A stretch of DNA of 64,000 bases, taken from NCBI GenBank assembly GCA_910583675.1, contig CAJTYH010000002.1, positions 1 through 64,000 on the forward strand. Reading direction: 5' to 3'. Both the position numbers and the translations under genes were made by a program. Below the pieces are notes generated by a model. The model was not told where the DNA came from, searched no databases, and saw only the letters and a list, made by a program, of their open reading frames with translations. Shown one piece after another: positions 44,455 through 53,021 of this stretch. The stretch's first letter is position 1, and each line of letters opens with the position of its first letter. The stretch is from an uncultured Muribaculaceae bacterium. Its GTDB lineage: Bacteria > Bacteroidota > Bacteroidia > Bacteroidales > Muribaculaceae.

Positions 44455-44497
44455 AAATGTTTCATAAAAATTTAAATTTTATGAAACATTTATGAAA
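44455..44497 (+). promoter_or_regulatory. operator-like palindrome plus direct repeat before the PiT gene
   Basis: Perfect 15-bp arms (44455-44469 and 44477-44491) around 7 bp. Within it TTTCATAAA (44460-44468) faces TTTATGAAA (44478-44486), and a second direct copy TTTATGAAA sits at 44489-44497, exactly 11 bp on. An 11-bp period is the spacing of PhoB-type pho boxes. The block covers where a -33 element would be, upstream of the -7 box at 44509, as expected for an activator site. Confidence 0.6.
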
Positions 44498-44508
44498 TGT
44501 CCGTATGT

Positions 44509-44516
44509 TACTTTTG
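44509..44516 (+). promoter_or_regulatory. -7 box of the PiT transporter gene
   Basis: TACTTTTG matches TAnnTTTG, with the repeat block ending 11 nt upstream and no TTTG -33 element. It lies 26 nt before the ATG at 44543 and after the ATG-like start of the longer frame (44492), which supports the later start. Confidence 0.6.
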
Positions 44517-44542
44517 TAGCAACCAAAACAGTTATTGAATTT

Positions 44543-46819
44543 ATGGACATTTTATTTTTGTGCGTCATAATTTTCCTGTTTTTGCTGGCAGTATTCGATC
44601 TGTCGGTAGGAGTTAGCAATGACGCTGTCAACTTCCTCAATTCCGCCATAGGCTCGAAAGCGGCATCATTCAAACGTGTCATAATAGTGGCTTCCATCGG
44701 TGTGTTCATAGGCGCTGCAATGAGCAACGGCATGATGGAGATCGCCCGGCATGGAATTTTCCGGCCGGAACATTTCTCGTTTTATGACCTTATATGCATA
44801 TTTATGGCAGTAATGATTACTGACATAATACTTCTGGATGTTTTCAACACATTGGGAATGCCGACCTCTACCACGGTGTCCATGGTATTCGAACTTCTTG
44901 GAGCCACTTTTGTGGTAGCATTGATAAAGATGGCCGGAGGAGCCGACCTTGGATTCAACGATCTTTTGAATACTGAAAAGGCACTTTCGGTAATAATAGG
45001 CATTTTCCTTTCAGTAGCCATAGCGTTCTTTTTCGGGACGGTCGTACAATTCCTGTCCCGAATGATCTTCTCTTTTAATTATCGAAGCAATCTGAAATGG
45101 AAGATCGGTATCTTCGGAGGGATCTGTGCCACGGCCATAATATATTTCCTGCTTATAAAGGGAGCCAAGGATCTTACCTTCATGACTCCGGAAGTAAAGG
45201 GATGGATCAATGCGCATACTGCCCTTATAATATTCGGATGTTTCGGATTTTTCACTCTCCTTATGCAGCTCCTGCACGCCATTGGGATAAACGTGCTTAA
45301 AATAATCGTCATGATGGGGACATTTGCCCTTGCAATGGCATTCGCAGGAAACGACCTTGTAAACTTTATAGGGGTGCCGTTGAGCGGCTTGGCCTCGTAT
45401 CAGGATTATGTGGCCAATGGTGCTGGAGATGCCCGTGAACATATGATGGGCGCACTCAACGGCCCTGCAAATACACCGATCTGGTTTCTTGTAGGAGCGG
45501 GGGCGCTGATGGTCGTTTCGTTGGCATCCTCAAAGAAAGCGCGCAATGTGGCCAAGACAGAGATCGGTCTTGGAAGTCAGCAGGGAGGAGAGGAAATGTT
45601 CGGATCGTCACGAATCGCGCGACGTCTCGTAAGATGGACGCTGTCTTTTCTCGGATGGGTTCGACGCGTCACCCCGCTGAAAGTGCGCATGTGGTTTGGC
45701 AGACGATTCAATGTTGACGAAACAATCATGGAAAATGGAGCCGCTTTCGACCTTCTCAGGGGGTCTGTCAACCTTGTGCTTGCAGGTGCCCTTATCGCGC
45801 TTGGCACGTCTCTCAAACTGCCCCTTTCCACGACATTCGTCACATTCATGGTTGCAATGGGAACGTCGTTGGCTGACAAGGCGTGGGGACGGGAAAGCGC
45901 CGTATTCCGCATCACCGGGGTAATCTCGGTCATTGGAGGATGGTTTCTGACGGCAGGAGTGGCATTCATCGGAGCCGGTGTCATTGTATTGCTGATGCAT
46001 TTCGGTGGTCAATGGATGATGTTCGCACTTGCACTGGTCACAATATTGCTTATAATCCGCAGCAACCGCCGTTTCCGTAAGCGTCAGAAGGAGGAGACGG
46101 GCGATGTCATGTTCCAGACCATCATATCCACAGAGGATAAGAAAGAGACTTGGCAACTGTTGCTTATATACATGACAGAGCAGCAGGGGAAATTCATGGA
46201 ATTCGTCAAGGAAAGTTATTCGGCCATTACAGATGCGTTTGTTCGGGAGAATGCAGGCGTGCTTGGCAAAGCCGAGAAGAACCTGACAATACAGAAAGAC
46301 GTTCTTAAAAACATCCGACGTAAAGAGACTCTTTGCCTTCGACAGGTCAACAAGGAGGTAGCCATAGAAAAGAGCACGTGGTTTCATCTGGCCAACAATT
46401 GTTGCATGAGCATACTATATAACCTGCGGCGAATCAATGAGATCTGTAAGGAACATGTTGAAAACAACTTCCATCCACTTCCACAAAAATATCATGGCGG
46501 ATTCGAGCATACGCGCTCTATGGTCATTGATCTCTTAAATGAGACGTTATCGATTCTGGAAACCAATGAAATATCACATGTGGCATCTATCCGGAAAAGA
46601 TGCGATGAGATAAAGGACTCCATTTCAGAAACTTATCACAACCTGCATGACCAATTGCGTGAAGGTGATGCCAGCTCAATGACAGTGGTTTATGTGTATC
46701 TTAACATGTTGCAGGAAACCCAGGAGCTGGTATCGTCTGTGCGCAAGTACCTGCGTGCCTATGCTAAGATGCATGATTCCGACTTCAGTAGCAGGAAAGC
46801 GAAGATTCATATGGCATAA
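44543..46819 (+). CDS. PiT-family inorganic phosphate transporter with C-terminal PhoU-like domain
   Basis: Inner-membrane phosphate permease of 758 residues. The PiT half has the duplicated signature: GVSNDAVNFLNSAIGSKAASFK with NTLGMPTSTTVSMVFELLG in repeat one, and AGNDLVNFIGVPLSG with GTSLKLPLSTTFVTFMVAMGTSLADKAWG in repeat two. About ten helices are apparent. From about residue 545 a soluble, helical, charged tail of roughly 210 residues resembles PhoU, the phosphate-signalling protein, which is otherwise a separate gene. It follows the two-component genes and a strong operator-like palindrome, suggesting phosphate-responsive control. Confidence 0.9.
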   Translation: MDILFLCVIIFLFLLAVFDLSVGVSNDAVNFLNSAIGSKAASFKRVIIVASIGVFIGAAMSNGMMEIARHGIFRPEHFSFYDLICIFMAVMITDIILLDVFNTLGMPTSTTVSMVFELLGATFVVALIKMAGGADLGFNDLLNTEKALSVIIGIFLSVAIAFFFGTVVQFLSRMIFSFNYRSNLKWKIGIFGGICATAIIYFLLIKGAKDLTFMTPEVKGWINAHTALIIFGCFGFFTLLMQLLHAIGINVLKIIVMMGTFALAMAFAGNDLVNFIGVPLSGLASYQDYVANGAGDAREHMMGALNGPANTPIWFLVGAGALMVVSLASSKKARNVAKTEIGLGSQQGGEEMFGSSRIARRLVRWTLSFLGWVRRVTPLKVRMWFGRRFNVDETIMENGAAFDLLRGSVNLVLAGALIALGTSLKLPLSTTFVTFMVAMGTSLADKAWGRESAVFRITGVISVIGGWFLTAGVAFIGAGVIVLLMHFGGQWMMFALALVTILLIIRSNRRFRKRQKEETGDVMFQTIISTEDKKETWQLLLIYMTEQQGKFMEFVKESYSAITDAFVRENAGVLGKAEKNLTIQKDVLKNIRRKETLCLRQVNKEVAIEKSTWFHLANNCCMSILYNLRRINEICKEHVENNFHPLPQKYHGGFEHTRSMVIDLLNETLSILETNEISHVASIRKRCDEIKDSISETYHNLHDQLREGDASSMTVVYVYLNMLQETQELVSSVRKYLRAYAKMHDSDFSSRKAKIHMA

Positions 46820-46830
46820 TGTCTGAAACA

Positions 46831-46871
46831 CAATGGCAGTCACGTATATTTCAAATTCGTGACTGCCATTG
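46831..46871. terminator. hairpin between convergent PiT and PCMD genes
   Basis: CAATGGCAGTCACG (46831-46844) pairs perfectly with CGTGACTGCCATTG (46858-46871), 14 bp with a 13-nt loop. No strong T tract on either side, but its position between converging genes suggests a shared terminator. Confidence 0.65.
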
Positions 46872-46900
46872 AGTGTATGATCTGTATTATTTTTTATCCG

Positions 46901-48478
46901 TCAATAGTCATACATAAGTTCCAGGTCATCCAGACATAACACACTTCCGGCTCCCCCGGTGAAATAATCGCCGTATTTGCTCGCACTGGCCACTATGAGT
47001 ATGTACTTGGGAATTCTGGAAGTGGATGTGTACCCCAATTCTATTTCAAATGGCACATATTCCGGAATGGATTGCCCGCTTTGATATTTTCCATAAGCTA
47101 CCACATATGAGCCATTGGGGTCGAAAAGATTCCTGTTCGCAGGATTCGTGCGAATCTCAAACGGTTCAGAGGAATCTATCAGTGCACACCATACGACACA
47201 AGTGTCAGGTTCACCCTTGAGGGACGCGAATTCATTATTGGTATGGCTGATGGGTGCCGAATGATATTTCAGATAGCCCCGAAGTTTTGTCGGTCGTTCC
47301 TTGAATGGTCGTCCGAAACTCAGAACCCCATTTGTCCCCTCCGTCCTGACATACGATCCTATGAATATGTTGCCGGCAGCAAGCTTGCCGATAACTCCGA
47401 TCCCGACAAAACGTGTCTCAAGCATGGCCGCAAGCCCCTTCCCGGTAGAAGTATCTTCAGTAGGCACTGTGTTGCTTTCCCCCAATGTGGTGGCACCCTT
47501 GTTGCCAGTGCCCCAGTATGGTTCTCCACCCTCCGGCCATGGATTCCATATCTTGCCGTCCTTGCTCCATCCGTCAAGCGACGAATTGGGCACCTGCAGG
47601 ATACTGCCTGTTGTGAACTCCACTGTCTTCCCGGTCTCGGCATCAGAATATGCCCGTGCTTCATAGGTGGTGAGTGGATTAAGGTTGATTATGCGTGCAC
47701 TGAAAGTTCCGCCGGTATGCGTCACCCATGCATCGGGCACACGCTTCCATTCCGTTTCACCTTTCTGGCGGTACTCGACTCCATTGTCGCGTCCGGCAAC
47801 ACCTGATCCATATACCCAACCCACCTGTGTCCATCCGTCTGCACTGATCGTTTCAACGGTGCTTTCCACATACTCGCCATATATTGTCCAGACCTCATCC
47901 CGGCCAAAAGAGTTTACTGTTACTTCCAGGGGCTTATGCAGGCTTATTGTTTTTCCAACAACATCCGGGGTCATCGTGGAATTCTCAGGGCCGAGTTTCA
48001 TTGTAAGTACCTTCACTTCACCAAGAGCCTCCTTTCCTGCCACGGTAACTACGACACGACGTCCTGTAACGTCTATTATGGTAGCTCCTACCTGATTTTC
48101 TACTGTAAAGAATCTTTCTATCTGCTGTTTCCCCTGGATTACCCAGTCATAATCCTGATATAACCGCAATGTAACAATGTAATAGCGTGACAAGTCTATC
48201 GGGCGGTCAAGATCTCCGGCCACAATGGAGGCACCAGACGACAGTTCATACGAAGTTATCGGAACATTCCTTATATCTATGCTTTCGTCAAATGTAAGAG
48301 TTACCAACCGGTTTGCAGAATCTATTTCAGCAGCTTTTAACAGGCCCGGAGCTTCCATTTCCGTAAAATTCGGCTGTATACGGGGATAAGGGATGTCATT
48401 TTTCAAACATCCATGCAACATAAGTGCTATCCCTATCAGAGCCAAAAGGATATATGATTTGTCAAAACGCATGATCAC
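46901..48478 (-). CDS. PCMD-domain lipoprotein
   Basis: A surface or periplasmic lipoprotein of 525 residues, signal LLALIGIALMLHGC. N-terminal beta-sandwich-like repeats occupy roughly 30-290 (including a fibronectin-like part with NLNPLTTYEARAYSD). A C-terminal PCMD-type (putative carbohydrate metabolism) domain follows from NSSLDGWSKDGKIWNPWPEGGEPYWGTGNKGATTLG to the end (CLDDLELMYDY). The family is almost confined to Bacteroidetes and is thought to bind glycans, without a proven reaction. It is the last gene of a three-gene minus-strand set behind two barrel proteins. Confidence 0.82.
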   Translation of the reverse strand: MIMRFDKSYILLALIGIALMLHGCLKNDIPYPRIQPNFTEMEAPGLLKAAEIDSANRLVTLTFDESIDIRNVPITSYELSSGASIVAGDLDRPIDLSRYYIVTLRLYQDYDWVIQGKQQIERFFTVENQVGATIIDVTGRRVVVTVAGKEALGEVKVLTMKLGPENSTMTPDVVGKTISLHKPLEVTVNSFGRDEVWTIYGEYVESTVETISADGWTQVGWVYGSGVAGRDNGVEYRQKGETEWKRVPDAWVTHTGGTFSARIINLNPLTTYEARAYSDAETGKTVEFTTGSILQVPNSSLDGWSKDGKIWNPWPEGGEPYWGTGNKGATTLGESNTVPTEDTSTGKGLAAMLETRFVGIGVIGKLAAGNIFIGSYVRTEGTNGVLSFGRPFKERPTKLRGYLKYHSAPISHTNNEFASLKGEPDTCVVWCALIDSSEPFEIRTNPANRNLFDPNGSYVVAYGKYQSGQSIPEYVPFEIELGYTSTSRIPKYILIVASASKYGDYFTGGAGSVLCLDDLELMYDY

Positions 48479-48500
48479 AACTTGTTAACCGGCAGCACAA

Positions 48501-49388
48501 TCAGATATAGACGGCCATGCCGAAATTGATGTTGAAAATATTGAAACGGAAATTTGCACCGGACGAGAACCTCCGTCCTTCGTCAACCCCGTTGGTACTC
48601 TGCTTCTCATGGTGCACATTCACACCGAAAACGCCAAAAGAGACATTGAAGCTCACGTAGTCCATTATAAATACACATAATCCCGGAGAAAAATTCACGG
48701 CCGCAGACATTGAACTTGTGCGTGTATCATACAATTCCCCCCCGTAATGTCTCAGAAACCTGGAAGAACCGGCACCGAAAGCCACTTCAACCTCGTTGAA
48801 GACACCAAAACGGCGATCACGTCCAAGTCCTACATAATTTCGATAAGCTATGGCTGCCGAATAGTTCTTCGAGTAGTAGCTCACATCCGAAAGCGAGAAA
48901 TTCATATCGTCGCTTATGTCGAATTTCAATCCACCAAGATCAGCCAGCATGCGCGTGTACTTGAAATTCACACCTATGGATTGGTTATTGGTGAGGAAAT
49001 ATGAGATTGAGGGCTGGAGGGAATATGCCTTGACTTTTATGTCAAAGTCTTTCAATACCGAAAGCAACTGGACATCATCCGTATTGAACTCACCATACGA
49101 AGCCAACATCCCGAACGACCACTGCCCTTTCGGAATGAACAGGTAGTTGAAAAGTCCACGGTCATATCGGCCGTAGTTCTTTTGAGGCAATATCAGACTT
49201 ACCGTATCGCCTTTCACTATTACCTTTTCATCACGTGAAGCCTCTTCTATTGCCACTGAATCAAGTGGTATTTTCTTGGATTGTGCCAGCCTGTCAAGCA
49301 AACTGAATGGAAGTACGCGGGCATCACAATCAGGAGCCAGCCCGACGATTGCCGCAATGAAAATCAATATTTTCAGTATCTTAAACAT
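48501..49388 (-). CDS. outer-membrane barrel-like protein, paralogue of its neighbour
   Basis: A 295-residue secreted protein (signal KILKILIFIAAIVGLAPDCDA) with a beta-barrel strand pattern. It shares a row of motifs with the gene at 49410: FIPKGQW, a RNYVGLG/DRRFGVFNEVEV block, and a C-terminal FRFNIFNINFGMAVYI. It is about 50 residues longer because of an N-terminal insert after the signal. No named family is recognised. It lies 22 bp upstream of the PCMD gene on the same strand, so the pair of barrels and the lipoprotein probably form one outer-membrane complex. Confidence 0.75.
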   Translation of the reverse strand: MFKILKILIFIAAIVGLAPDCDARVLPFSLLDRLAQSKKIPLDSVAIEEASRDEKVIVKGDTVSLILPQKNYGRYDRGLFNYLFIPKGQWSFGMLASYGEFNTDDVQLLSVLKDFDIKVKAYSLQPSISYFLTNNQSIGVNFKYTRMLADLGGLKFDISDDMNFSLSDVSYYSKNYSAAIAYRNYVGLGRDRRFGVFNEVEVAFGAGSSRFLRHYGGELYDTRTSSMSAAVNFSPGLCVFIMDYVSFNVSFGVFGVNVHHEKQSTNGVDEGRRFSSGANFRFNIFNINFGMAVYI

Positions 49389-49409
49389 AAAGTCTTATAC
49401 AAGATAGCG

Positions 49410-50144
49410 TTATAAATAAAACGCAACGCCGAAAGTGATTGAAAACAGGTTGATCTTGAACCGAGCCTCCTTTGAATTATACGAAGCGTCATAAATGCGG
49501 TCGGTGGTCGCCTTGGTATGATTGTATGAGAATCCAAGGACGCCGACATTCACCTCTATGGCAGAATAGTTGTTCAGAAACATTACCATGCCGGGCGCCA
49601 ATCCTACGTTTACATTCCAGTTGTTCTGAAATGTCCCGGAAAAATCAGCACCCTTCCCGTTGGCGATTTTTGACTGTCCTCCTCCCACTTGCAACTGAAC
49701 CTCATTAAAAAAGGCAAAACGGCGACTATGACCAAGACTTACGTAATTACGAAAAGCTCCCATAACGGAATAGTTATGCGAGATGGAGTAGAGATTCTCC
49801 ACGCTGTAGTCCGTTTCACTGTCAATCTTTACCGTGGCATTGTCAAGACGAGTGCGGGTCCGGGTATAGGCAAACTTGCCACCTGCCGCCATATTATCCT
49901 GAAAGCAATAGAGTAACATAGGGCTGACCTTGAACGTATAGGCATCTCCCCCGATATTTTCTATTATTAGAAACTGATATTTGCTCTGGTTGGATTGCGA
50001 GAAACTCACACTGACTCCGGTGATCCATTGTCCCTTGGGAATAAAGGAAATCTGTTCCAGACCGCGCTTGAACTCGACCTGGGCCTGTGATGGAACCCAA
50101 ATCGACACGAGTATTGCAAGAAATGTAAACAGTCTTTTTATCAT
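49410..50144 (-). CDS. outer-membrane barrel-like protein, first of a paralogous pair
   Basis: A 244-residue secreted protein starting at the ATG at 50144 (signal KRLFTFLAILVSIWVPSQAQ); the longer frame to 50207 lacks a signal. Beta-rich barrel with FIPKGQWITG, RNYVSLGHSRRFAFFNEVQLQ and a terminal FKINLFSITFGVAFYL, all matching the downstream gene. It starts the barrel-barrel-PCMD operon. Function unknown. Confidence 0.75.
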   Translation of the reverse strand: MIKRLFTFLAILVSIWVPSQAQVEFKRGLEQISFIPKGQWITGVSVSFSQSNQSKYQFLIIENIGGDAYTFKVSPMLLYCFQDNMAAGGKFAYTRTRTRLDNATVKIDSETDYSVENLYSISHNYSVMGAFRNYVSLGHSRRFAFFNEVQLQVGGGQSKIANGKGADFSGTFQNNWNVNVGLAPGMVMFLNNYSAIEVNVGVLGFSYNHTKATTDRIYDASYNSKEARFKINLFSITFGVAFYL

Positions 50145-50261
50145 CACGAAATAAGGATACCGTGGAACTCCCCGGTATTCAATAACCCTTTGATTTTGAA
50201 TTGCCAAAGCATCAAGCCATCTTGTGGTTTAATATACTTTAACGCCTATCTAAAATTTTTG

Positions 50262-50269
50262 TAAAGTTA
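50262..50269 (-). promoter_or_regulatory. near-consensus promoter of the barrel/PCMD operon
   Basis: TAACTTTA on the minus strand (7 of 8 specified or allowed positions fit TAnnTTTG), with TTG at plus positions 50289-50291, 19 bp away. Leader of about 110 nt. Weaker than others in the window. Confidence 0.35.
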
Positions 50270-50303
50270 CAGATTTATTCGTAACCGGCAATAGGAAATT
50301 ATG

Positions 50304-50318
50304 GTTAAAATTTTTAAC
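50304..50318. repeat. 15-bp AT-rich palindrome in a divergent region
   Basis: GTTAAAA-T-TTTTAAC between the divergent promoters at 50262 (minus) and 50357 (plus). It has the same GTTAA/TTAAC arms as the palindrome at 13283 but different spacing. Weak operator candidate. Confidence 0.3.
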
Positions 50319-50356
50319 ATAGAAATCGCCTGTTATGACAACAACGGATTTTTTAG

Positions 50357-50364
50357 TACTTTTG
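50357..50364 (+). promoter_or_regulatory. -7 box of the DUF4923 gene
   Basis: TACTTTTG followed by C matches TAnnTTTG; leader of about 80 nt. No TTTG at the expected distance. Confidence 0.5.
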
Positions 50365-50452
50365 CAGGATATTGGGTAATATCCGATTCTGATATTTCTT
50401 CAACTCCCTAAGTTGGGAGGCATCATATGACATAAACAACTATTTAAAATAT

Positions 50453-51133
50453 ATGAAAAAAATCGCATTATTATTTCTTGTGGCCATACTTTTTTCCAAT
50501 ATCCCGGCATCAGCCAATCCAGACATCAGGGATCTCCTCAGGGGAGCTGCGGCAAGCATTTCCGGCGGGAAAAGTTCAGAAGGCACTAATAATGACGTGC
50601 TCTCAGGTCTTCAAGGGCTCGTTGAGGGTCTCATATCAAAAAGCAACCTTACTGAAAAAGACCTTGTCGGCAGTTACAAGTATTCCGCTCCAGCCGTTGC
50701 CTTCCAGAGTGACAACTTGTTGAAGAAAGCGGGAGGATCTGCGGCAGCAGGTGTCATTACTGCTAAAATCGCCCCCTATTACGAAAAAGTAGGAATCACA
50801 GACCTGACTGCGACATTCAACGAAGACCAGACGTTTCTGTTCACAATAAGGAAGGTAAAGATGTCCGGCACATTTGAAAAAGATCCCGATTCCGAAACCG
50901 GGGATTTCATTTTCAAATTCAACGTCGGAGGGAAAATACCTCTCGGACAGTTCAAGAGCCATGTAGAGAAGGTAGGAACCAAACTTACCATTACCTTCGA
51001 TGCTTCCAAGCTAATCGCCCTCGTAAATACGATAGCCTCCGTGAGCGGCCAGAAAACACTCCAAGGTGTGGCTTCAATGCTGAATTCCTATGATGGACTC
51101 AATTGCGGGTTCGAACTGGTGCCCGTAAGATAA
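50453..51133 (+). CDS. DUF4923 family secreted protein
   Basis: A 226-residue protein with a signal peptide (KKIALLFLVAILFSNIPASA). The body (LTEKDLVGSYKYSAPAVAFQSDNLLKKAGGSAAAG; ITDLTATFNEDQTFLFTIR; GTFEKDPDSETGDFIFKFNVGGKIPLG) matches the Bacteroidetes DUF4923 family, a lipocalin-like beta-barrel of unknown ligand. It is 12 bp upstream of trkH on the same strand, so it may be co-transcribed, though a functional tie to potassium transport is not evident. Confidence 0.82.
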   Translation: MKKIALLFLVAILFSNIPASANPDIRDLLRGAAASISGGKSSEGTNNDVLSGLQGLVEGLISKSNLTEKDLVGSYKYSAPAVAFQSDNLLKKAGGSAAAGVITAKIAPYYEKVGITDLTATFNEDQTFLFTIRKVKMSGTFEKDPDSETGDFIFKFNVGGKIPLGQFKSHVEKVGTKLTITFDASKLIALVNTIASVSGQKTLQGVASMLNSYDGLNCGFELVPVR

Positions 51134-51145
51134 CATTGCGCACCA

Positions 51146-53011
51146 ATGAAATCAAGGCATAGCGCATTCAAAAAATTGAATTGTCAGTGGCAGATAGTAC
51201 GACATGGCTATCTGCGGCTGACAAGTCATTTTCTGCGTGCCTTGAATAGCGTCTCCGGCGTTCTTGGGATAGCGACTGTAATTGCTTCCGTGGTATGCCT
51301 CACGGCCTTGATAGTATATGGAGGATTCGACCATACGCCACAGGACGCAAAACTTATCTTCCGTATACTACGAGCTTGCCACATAACATTCATTGTCAAT
51401 GTGCTGTTCAATTTCCTCCTTATACCGGCACAAACGTTCAGACAGGCGAGAATTATCAAATGGATCATGGACGGGGCTATATTGCTGAGCCTGTTGCCAC
51501 TTGCCTACCCTCATCCCGAACATCCATGGATCCCGATTCTTGAAAAGATACTCTACAGCCGGGGATTTCTCGTGTCCGTACTTGCGGCGTATTCGGGAAT
51601 GGAACTGTCTTATGGCATAATCGCCGCCATCGGGAAACGCACCAATCCCTCGCTTCTCCTCTCTGCTAGTTTTCTTTTCCTGATAATTGTGGGTTCATTG
51701 ATACTGATGATGCCCAAATGCACCGTCGCCGGAATATCGTATATCGATTCGTTGTTTGTAGCGACCTCCGCGGTCTGCATTACAGGACTGACCACTGTTG
51801 ACATCTCCCAGGTGTTCACTCCCACAGGACTGCTCGTACTGGCCATTTTGATTCAGGCCGGCGGACTGGGGATTATGACATTCACAAGTTTTTTTGCCCT
51901 GTTCTTCAGTGGGAATACATCCATATACAGCCAATTGATGGTAAAGGACATGATATATTCAAAGACATTCAATGCCCTTATCCCCACACTATTGTATATC
52001 CTTGGCTTTACGATCGTATTGGAAGCGATAGGCACCGCTGCAATTTTCCTTTGCATCCATGGCACATTGGGATTGGATACCAGGAATGAACTGATTTTTT
52101 CAGCATTCCATTCATTGTCGGCATTTTGCAACGCCGGATTCTCAAATTTAGAGGGAGGTCTGTCAAATCCTTCACTCCTTTATTCGAATCAATCCATATA
52201 CCTTGTAATCAGCGCATTGATTTTCGCGGGCGGTATAGGTTTCCCTATTTTGGTCAATTTCAAGAATGCCGCCATGCGCTATATTCGTCTATGGTGGAGG
52301 AAATTCATGCGTCGTAAACACACGTCCTTTCCCGCACATGTCTATGACCTTAATACCAAAGTGGCGCTATATATGACAGGCGTGATCTTCCTTGTCAGTA
52401 CTGTCCTGTTTTTCTTCTTTGAACGGAACAATTCGCTGTATGGAATGAGTCTCTATGACCAGGTCGTGCAAAGCATATTCAACTCCTGGGTGCCGCGCTC
52501 CTCAGGCTTCTCTTCCGTCAATCCTGCAAGTTTCCTGAATGTCACGCTTCTGATGTTTGTCGTGCTCATGTGGATAGGGGGCGCGTCTCAATCCACAGCC
52601 GGCGGCATAAAAGTCAATACATTCGCCACAATGCTGCTCAACCTCCGATCCATTATACTTGGACGTAGCCGTGTCACGGCTTTCCGGCGCACGATCTCCA
52701 TACCTTCCGTAAGGCGCGCGCATGCCGTGATCGGCATCTCCATTGTGTCTTACGTCATATATGCTATGGTATTGATAGGTCTTGAACCGGACATTTCAGC
52801 TCGTGGACTATTGTATGAGGCCGCTTCTGCATTGTTCACGGTAGGCTCGTCGCTCGGAGTGACACCATTGCTCGGAACTTCCTCCAAATTGCTCCTATCC
52901 TCGGCCATGTTTCTTGGAAGGGTCGGAATCATATCTATTTTGGTGGGCATAGTACGCTCCCATGGAGACTCCCCCGCACATTATCCCTCTGACAATATAA
53001 TCATAAACTAA
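51146..53011 (+). CDS. TrkH/KtrB-family potassium uptake permease
   Basis: Membrane subunit of a Trk/Ktr-type K+ uptake system, 621 residues. After an atypically long N-terminal membrane region come four membrane-pore-membrane units with selectivity-filter-like glycines (ATSAVCITGLTTVDI; FHSLSAFCNAGFSN; NSWVPRSSGFSSVNPASF; FTVGSSLGVTPLLG). GGASQSTAGGIKVNTF is a family hallmark. It pairs with the RCK protein encoded 10 bp downstream. A N-terminal extension of about 150 residues with several helices is longer than KtrB and deserves a structural look. Confidence 0.93.
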   Translation: MKSRHSAFKKLNCQWQIVRHGYLRLTSHFLRALNSVSGVLGIATVIASVVCLTALIVYGGFDHTPQDAKLIFRILRACHITFIVNVLFNFLLIPAQTFRQARIIKWIMDGAILLSLLPLAYPHPEHPWIPILEKILYSRGFLVSVLAAYSGMELSYGIIAAIGKRTNPSLLLSASFLFLIIVGSLILMMPKCTVAGISYIDSLFVATSAVCITGLTTVDISQVFTPTGLLVLAILIQAGGLGIMTFTSFFALFFSGNTSIYSQLMVKDMIYSKTFNALIPTLLYILGFTIVLEAIGTAAIFLCIHGTLGLDTRNELIFSAFHSLSAFCNAGFSNLEGGLSNPSLLYSNQSIYLVISALIFAGGIGFPILVNFKNAAMRYIRLWWRKFMRRKHTSFPAHVYDLNTKVALYMTGVIFLVSTVLFFFFERNNSLYGMSLYDQVVQSIFNSWVPRSSGFSSVNPASFLNVTLLMFVVLMWIGGASQSTAGGIKVNTFATMLLNLRSIILGRSRVTAFRRTISIPSVRRAHAVIGISIVSYVIYAMVLIGLEPDISARGLLYEAASALFTVGSSLGVTPLLGTSSKLLLSSAMFLGRVGIISILVGIVRSHGDSPAHYPSDNIIIN

Positions 53012-53021
53012 GGAATATCCC

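Noticed and set aside
44455..44491. The AT-rich palindrome as a terminator of the histidine kinase gene
   Set aside because: The stem is mostly A-T pairs without a following T run, and the added 11-bp direct repeat next to a -7 box fits an operator better.
45608..46387. A 259-codon minus-strand frame
   Set aside because: Antisense of the PiT-PhoU gene, with no start context or domain features.
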